NCBI GenBank assembly: GCA_009731375.1
Contig: BJOX01000205.1
Span: 565,494 to 589,783, forward strand
DNA from: Paulinella micropora
Taxonomy: Eukaryota; Cercozoa; Imbricatea; Euglyphida
DNA: 24,290 nt
Reading direction: 5' to 3'
How positions within the stretch are numbered: position 1 is the first letter of the stretch; every line of letters begins with the position of its first letter. Both the position numbers and the translations under genes were made by a program. Below the pieces are notes generated by a model, which had not been told where the DNA came from, did not search any database, and was given only the letters and a program-made list of their open reading frames with translations. This document shows, piece by piece, positions 20,141 through 24,290 of this stretch.

Positions 20141-21453
20141 NNNNNNNNNNCGGCATTTCCGCACCCCTGTCGGAATAATTCGTGGTTTGTGGGAACGAGG
20201 AGCTGGGATCTCATATTGACAGGGTGGTTAGCCCCAGATTCGATGTTGATGCTGGTATAATGTTTTTGGAATTCACGCAAATATTTGTGTTAGGGGAGTG
20301 TCCTGAATGCCAAAATTCCTTGTTTTTTTCGCACCCCTGTCGCAATAAATGATTGCTTGTGGGAACCAGGAGGAGTTGGGAGCTCATATTTGAAGGGCGG
20401 CTAGCCCCAGACTAAGTTTTTGGAATTCACGCAATATTTGCGTTGGAGTGTCCTGAATGCCAAAATTCCTTGTTGTTTTGGACTATTTTCTGCACACCCG
20501 TCGGAATAAATCATGGTTTGTGTGACGCAGGAGGAGTTGGGAGCTCATAGTGATAGGGTGGCTAGTCCCAGACCGATGTCGATGCTTATACAATTTTTTG
20601 GAATTCACGCAAATATCTGTGTTAGGGAGTGTCCTGAATTCCAAAATTCCTTGGTTTTTTTTTTTTTTGGGAGTACTTGCCGGTACCTACGGCAATTGAA
20701 CGTACCCTGTCGACGGGGAACGGGGGGTCCGGTGGGCCCTCCCCCCGGGAACCCTAGCCCTGCAATAGCACGTACCCGAAGCGAATTAGCCCGCACCAAC
20801 ATGAATGGCTGAGAATTCTCCAAGGCTCCGTGCAAGAGAGTTTATGCCGGTTACCTCCGGCAATGGAACGTACCCTGTCGACTGTGGAAAGGGGGGGGGT
20901 CCGGGGAGCCCTCCCCCCGGAACCCAAGCCCTGTAATTGTATGTACCCGAAGCGGATTTGCCAGCAAAATGAATGGCTGAGAATGATCCAAGGCTTTGAG
21001 AGCTGTGCCAGAAGGGTTTATGCCGGTTACCTGCGGCAATTGAACGTACCCTGTCGGCTGTGCAAAGTGGGGTCCTGGGGCCTTTTCCCCGGGAACCCAA
21101 GCCCTGTAATTGTACGTACCCGAAGCGGATTTGCCGGCACCAAAATGAATGGCTGAGAATGCTCCAAGGCTCCCAAAGTTGTGTCAGAAGGTTTGAGAGG
21201 CTGATTTTTTGGTTTTCACAACCTCGGGACGCGCTCTAGGTAGTGAACCACTTGAAAAATAGAGATTTACGAAGATTTTGGCAAAGTAGTGCCAAAATGA
21301 ATGGCTGAGAATGCTCCAAGGCTCTAAGAGTTGTGCCAGAGGGGCTTAGAGGCCGATTCTTTGTGTTTTCGCAAGCTTGTCACGAGCTCTTGTTTAGGGA
21401 TATAGTTGAAGTCAGAAAATTCGAATGTAATGACAAAGTAGTGCCAAAATGAA

Positions 21454-21542
<89 letters not shown>

Positions 21543-24045
21543 GGACACCGTGATAGCCCAGTGGTCAAGTTCTACCATCTGGGCCTGGTCGCCAGTTCGA
21601 TTCCCGTCGGTGCCACCAGTATTTTCATTGAACATACCGNNNNNNNNNNNNNNNNNNNNNNNNNNNNNNNNNNNNNNNNNNNNNNNNNNNNNNNNNNNNN
21701 NNNNNNNNNNNNNNNNNNNNNNNNNNNNNNNNNNNNNNNNNNNNNNNNNNNNNNNNNNNNNNNNNNNNNNNNNNNNNNNNNNNNNNNNNNNNNNNNNNNN
21801 NNNNNNNNNNNNNNNNNNNNNNNNNNNNNNNNNNNNNNNNNNNNNNNNNNNNNNNNNNNNNNNNNNNNNNNNNNNNNNNNNNNNNNNNNNNNNNNNNNNN
21901 NNNNNNNNNNNNNNNNNNNNNNNNNNNNNNNNNNNNNNNNNNNNNNNNNNNNNNNNNNNNNNNNNNNNNNNNNNNNNNNNNNNNNNNNNNNNNNNNNNNN
22001 NNNNNNNNNNNNNNNNNNNNNNNNNNNNNNNNNNNNNNNNNNNNNNNNNNNNNNNNNNNNNNNNNNNNNNNNNNNNNNNNNNNNNCATATGCTGGTTGAT
22101 AGCCCAGGACCCAGCAGACACCAGATTGTTATGGGTGGGGTTTCGAGGCAGCTCTAGCAACCGCGCTTGGTGTATGCACTTGCACATTCGGTGACGTCTT
22201 GCAAGAGGTTGCTGGGACTGCGGAATAACCTCGGCTTAGTGCAGTCTTGCCCTCAGAAGCTCCATCGGTGGCCCCGATCATCAGGCGAGAGACTGACACG
22301 GGGGGTGGAGGACCTCGAACAAGGGTATTGGAGGCTTATGTCCGTTGAGGATATGCCATTAGCTGCATCACTACGCCTCAGATATAGTAAAGTATTATTA
22401 TTATTATTATTATCCAGGGGGTTTTTCTGGACTTCCAAAACAGCTCGGGCGTATCTGCGTTGATGTCAGCCTGCGGGAACGGCTGCGACCCCGTGGTGCA
22501 GTTCTTGGTGGAGCACAAGGTCAATCTGGACCTGCAGGACAAGGTCGAAAAGTGCTATTTATGTATGCATGTATGTATGTACGTACGTACGTATGTATGT
22601 ACGTACGTATGTATGTATGTATGTATGTATGCATGCATGCATGCATGCATATATGTATGCATGTATATATGTATGCATGCATGCATGCATGTATGTATGT
22701 GTGTATGTATGTATGTATGTATGTATTTTTGTATGTCTGTGTAAGGGGGGCAACACTGCGCTGATGAAGGCGGCCAGCAACGGCAAGACTTCCACGGCCA
22801 CGCTCTTGGTGGCCAGCAGAGCTGCCCTGAACCTGCAGAACCAAGAGCGGGACACGGCGCTTATCTGCGCAACCAGGCGCAAGCATGAAAGTAATTTCAT
22901 TAGCAATCAAGCAGATGCAGCAAAACTTGTGGAACAACCACTGAGACAAAACACAAATGCATATGCTCAAGTATTCGCACAGCTGCATCACAGGAAAGAG
23001 CCACTTGCACAAAACTTGTGAGTGCTGAATGGCTGCCACTCACCCCNNNNNNNNNNCACCCCTCCTTCACTCCCTTGCTTCCTTGCTTCATGCTTCCCTT
23101 GCTTCCTTTCCGTCCTCCCTTTTCGTAATCCTTCCGCTCGTCTTCCTTTCTTCCTTCTCTCCCTGTCTTCCCTGTCTTCCCTGTCTTCCTTCCTTCACCT
23201 TCCTGCCTGCACTTCCTTCCTTCACCTTCCTGCCTGCACTTCCTTTCCTTCTTACCTTCACTTCCTTCTTCCCTTCCATTCCCTTCCCTTCCCTTCCCTT
23301 CCCTTCATCCCCATTCTACTTACCACATTTCTTCCCTCTCTCCTTCTTTTTCCTTCCTTCCCTTGCCTTCCATCTCTTCCTTCGCTTCCGTGCCTCCCTC
23401 GCAGGCACGGTTCTCGAGCTCCTCAGGCTGGGCGCGGATATTTCGATCGTGGGGGCCGGCAACAAGACTGCCATTGATCGCGCCAAGGATGCTAGCCCAG
23501 CAATTGCTTCGCTGCTGAAAAAACATCAACACGCAGATGCAAACGGTACGGCAAGCACACCATCTTCCGACTTGTCGCCCGATTCACCTACCAAACCCAA
23601 GTGCCATGGAGTGCTGGTGGGGACTATCGAGCCAAACTCTGCGGCAGCCTTGGCAGGCCTGGTCGCCGGGGATGTCATCACTCACGTCAACGGCACACCC
23701 ATCCGCCATCCACGGGACATGGTGGCCGTGGTGTCTTCGGCCAAGCAACACGAGTTCACCGTCCGAAGAGGAGACCAGACCTTGGTCCTCAAAACCCCTA
23801 CAAAATCAAAAACACCTACAAAATCAAAAACACCTACAGTAGAAGATTCAGCGGGTCACACGAAAGCCACTCAAGCAAATGATGCTCATGAGGAGCAGAG
23901 CAACAAACAAGAAATTCTGCAGCCAAGTCTCAAGGACTTTGACTACGCACCTTTATCTCCTGGAGCATACAAACGATACACGACTGAGTTAAGAGGAAAA
24001 CACATCGAAAAGCTTCGGTCTATGGGACTGGTGAACTCATGGTAG
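19887..24045 (+). CDS. ankyrin-repeat plus PDZ domain protein, four exons, complete (331 aa)
   Basis: Joins: 19887-19970, 22418-22543, 22746-22890, 23405-24045; 996 nt including TAG at 24043-24045. The reading frame and ankyrin consensus continue across all three introns. Residues 6-159 form about five ankyrin repeats (GDVKACRDLLEQ; SALMSACGNGCDPVVQFLVE; NTALMKAASNG; DTALICATRRKHES; TAIDRA); these stack as a protein-binding surface. Residues 187-248 form a PDZ domain of the HtrA-like type (GVLVGTIEPNSAAA, LAGLVAGDVITHVNG), which usually binds C-terminal peptides. Then come a KTPTKS repeat (248-263), a polar linker and a conserved-looking tail (LKDFDYAPLSPGAYKRY). There is no signal peptide or membrane segment, so a cytosolic scaffold is likely. 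An in-frame ATG at 19773 would add 38 basic residues starting MGGC. I prefer 19887 because the extension is low-complexity. Confidence 0.88.
20107..20150. repeat. poly-C run with 10-N gap
   Basis: 34 C followed by a gap at 20141-20150, in intron 1 of the ankyrin-PDZ gene. Confidence 0.9.
20161..20667 (+). repeat. tandem repeat family 1, three units of about 161-176 bp
   Basis: Units start at GCACCCCTGTCGG-like sequence at 20161, 20331 and 20492. Each holds GGTTTGTG/GCTTGTGG, GAGGAGTTGGGAGCTCATA, TTTTTGGAATTCACGCAA and GTGTCCTGAATGCCAAAATT in that order. Confidence 0.92.
20671..21450 (+). repeat. tandem repeat family 2, nested units of about 150-176 bp
   Basis: Three units start at TGCCGGTTACC-like sequence (20678, 20845, 21021) with a palindromic TGCCG...CGGCA core and a GTCCGGGG...CCCCCCGG hairpin. 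All carry ATGAATGGCTGAGAATGCTC, at 20801, 20969, 21145 and 21297. A fifth partial unit is cut at 21446-21450 by the ATT array. Units 4 and 5 share a different front half (AGAGGCTGATT / AGAGGCCGATT...). Confidence 0.92.
21451..21541. repeat. ATT array
   Basis: About 90 bases of pure ATT, interrupting repeat family 2 and directly followed by a tRNA-like head. Confidence 0.97.
21542..22413 (+). mobile_element. tRNA-derived SINE with ATT tail, interior gap
   Basis: Head 21542-21617 resembles a tRNA. A-box TAGCCCAGTGG lies at 21554-21564 and B-box GTTCGATTC at 21595-21603. A GACACCG/CGGTGCC acceptor-like pairing has one mismatch, and the sequence ends GCCACC. The D-arm does not fold, so it is not a working tRNA gene. 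A gap (21640-22085) hides part of the body. The right end (GCCTCAGATATAGTAAAGT, then ATT repeats to about 22412) is a typical SINE/LINE tail. Both parts could belong to two different elements. Confidence 0.55.
22418..22543 (+). CDS. ankyrin-PDZ gene exon 2
   Basis: Acceptor TATTATCCAG, then exactly 42 codons (GVFLDFQNSSGVSALMSACG...) ending GACAAG before donor GTCGAA. It completes repeat 1 and holds repeat 2. The acceptor lies at the end of the SINE's ATT tail. Confidence 0.9.
22556..22740. repeat. TATG/TACG/TGCA microsatellite, intron 2 of the ankyrin-PDZ gene
   Basis: Almost the whole 202-nt intron is tetranucleotide repeat. Confidence 0.95.
22746..22890 (+). CDS. ankyrin-PDZ gene exon 3
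   Basis: Acceptor GTGTAAG, then 48 codons plus one base (GGNTALMKAASNGKTST...) ending CATGAAA before donor GTAATT. It holds repeat 3 and half of repeat 4. The acceptor lacks a pyrimidine tract because TATG repeats precede it. Confidence 0.9.
22905..23040. repeat. dispersed segment, copy 2 (in intron 3 of the ankyrin-PDZ gene)
   Basis: Counterpart of 16155-16275 in the same orientation; it starts about 15 bases inside the intron donor and ends at a 10-N gap. Confidence 0.75.
23057..23400. repeat. CT-rich (CCTT/CTTCC) tract
   Basis: About 340 bases of pyrimidine-rich imperfect repeat, including a duplicated TTCCTTCACCTTCCTGCCTG unit, ending at the acceptor of exon 4. Confidence 0.9.
23405..24045 (+). 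CDS. ankyrin-PDZ gene exon 4 (stop codon)
   Basis: Acceptor CCCTCGCAG, completion of a Ser codon, then TVLELLRLGADISIVGAG and the PDZ, repeat and tail regions to TAG. The phase matches exon 3. A long CT-rich intron end supplies a strong polypyrimidine tract. Confidence 0.92.
23797..23840 (+). repeat. coding minisatellite (KTPTKS)
   Basis: An 18-bp unit (AAAACACCTACAAAATCA) repeats about 2.5 times in frame after the PDZ domain, giving a basic Thr/Pro/Ser linker with possible phosphosites. Confidence 0.85.
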
Positions 24046-24290
24046 CTTAAGTACTTTCTTTGTGCAACGCATCGATTCGAGTCATGTTGCCCTTGGAACT
24101 AATATGTCGCCTTTCGAAGTACTTAGATAAAGCGAGCAGTCAAAAATGCAAGTTATTCTTTTACACAGTTTTAATAATAATAGTAATAATAATAATAATA
24201 ATAGTGCTTCTCTGTCAATGGCTGATGCATTTCTGCACATGCGCCTCCATCGTCTCACCCGTGAGGGGAGTACGAAGAATTGACGATAAG
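24046..24290 (+). other. 3' flank of the ankyrin-PDZ gene
   Basis: AT-rich, with an AAT array at 24172-24203. No canonical AATAAA; AATAAT or another variant would have to serve for polyadenylation. The last 85 bases show no recognisable gene. Confidence 0.5.

Noticed and set aside
20161-21450. Possible CRISPR array
   Set aside because: Units are 150-176 bp and diverged along their length, with no short identical repeats and spacers, in a eukaryotic intron.
21542-21617. Functional tRNA gene
   Set aside because: A and B boxes are good, but the D-arm does not pair and the acceptor has a mismatch; better read as a SINE head.
22167-22463. 98-codon plus-strand frame before ankyrin exon 2
   Set aside because: It reads SINE body sequence, and the ankyrin exon is in a different frame.

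Overview
The window is nuclear DNA of an intron-rich, repeat-dense eukaryote. It shows GT-AG introns, an LTR retrotransposon, a non-LTR retrotransposon relic, a tRNA-derived SINE, an interstitial TTAGGG array and microsatellites filling much of the DNA outside exons. I cannot place the organism further. Six assembly gaps (6901-7050, 11020-11029, 19072-19297, 20141-20150, 21640-22085, 23047-23056) fall in or near repeats.

Layout. (1) 1-5670, minus strand: the 5' part of a Ty3/Gypsy-like LTR retrotransposon. It has a probable short LTR and primer-binding site at 5522-5670, a gag broken by one stop and two frame changes, and a frame with no stop from 4290 to the left edge. That frame carries gag, an RS-rich tract, a degenerate retropepsin and the lead-in to reverse transcriptase; the RT itself lies off the window. 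(2) 6556-16305, minus strand: a proposed 15-exon gene for a 291-residue protein with TPR-like repeats at its C-terminus. It is assembled from short exons whose phases agree, separated by introns mostly filled with microsatellites. Its 3.4-kb intron 2 holds a LINE relic, a TTAGGG array and about 0.9 kb of almost pure purine DNA. (3) 16306-19772: intergenic repeats, with three copies of one element, two of them tail to tail around long ATCT and GATA arrays. (4) 19887-24045, plus strand: a well-supported four-exon gene for a 331-residue ankyrin-repeat plus PDZ protein. Its first intron contains two tandem-repeat families and a SINE. (5) 24046-24290: 3' flank.

The two host genes are divergent, with start codons about 3.6 kb apart. 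They share a homologous segment of about 120-130 bp: in the TPR gene it covers intron 1 and its flanks, and in the ankyrin gene it lies inside intron 3. Of the 17 splice donors inferred, 11 begin GTC and only 2 begin GTA, an unusual +3 preference. No prokaryote-like defence or mobile system is visible; the interest lies in gene architecture and repeat structure.
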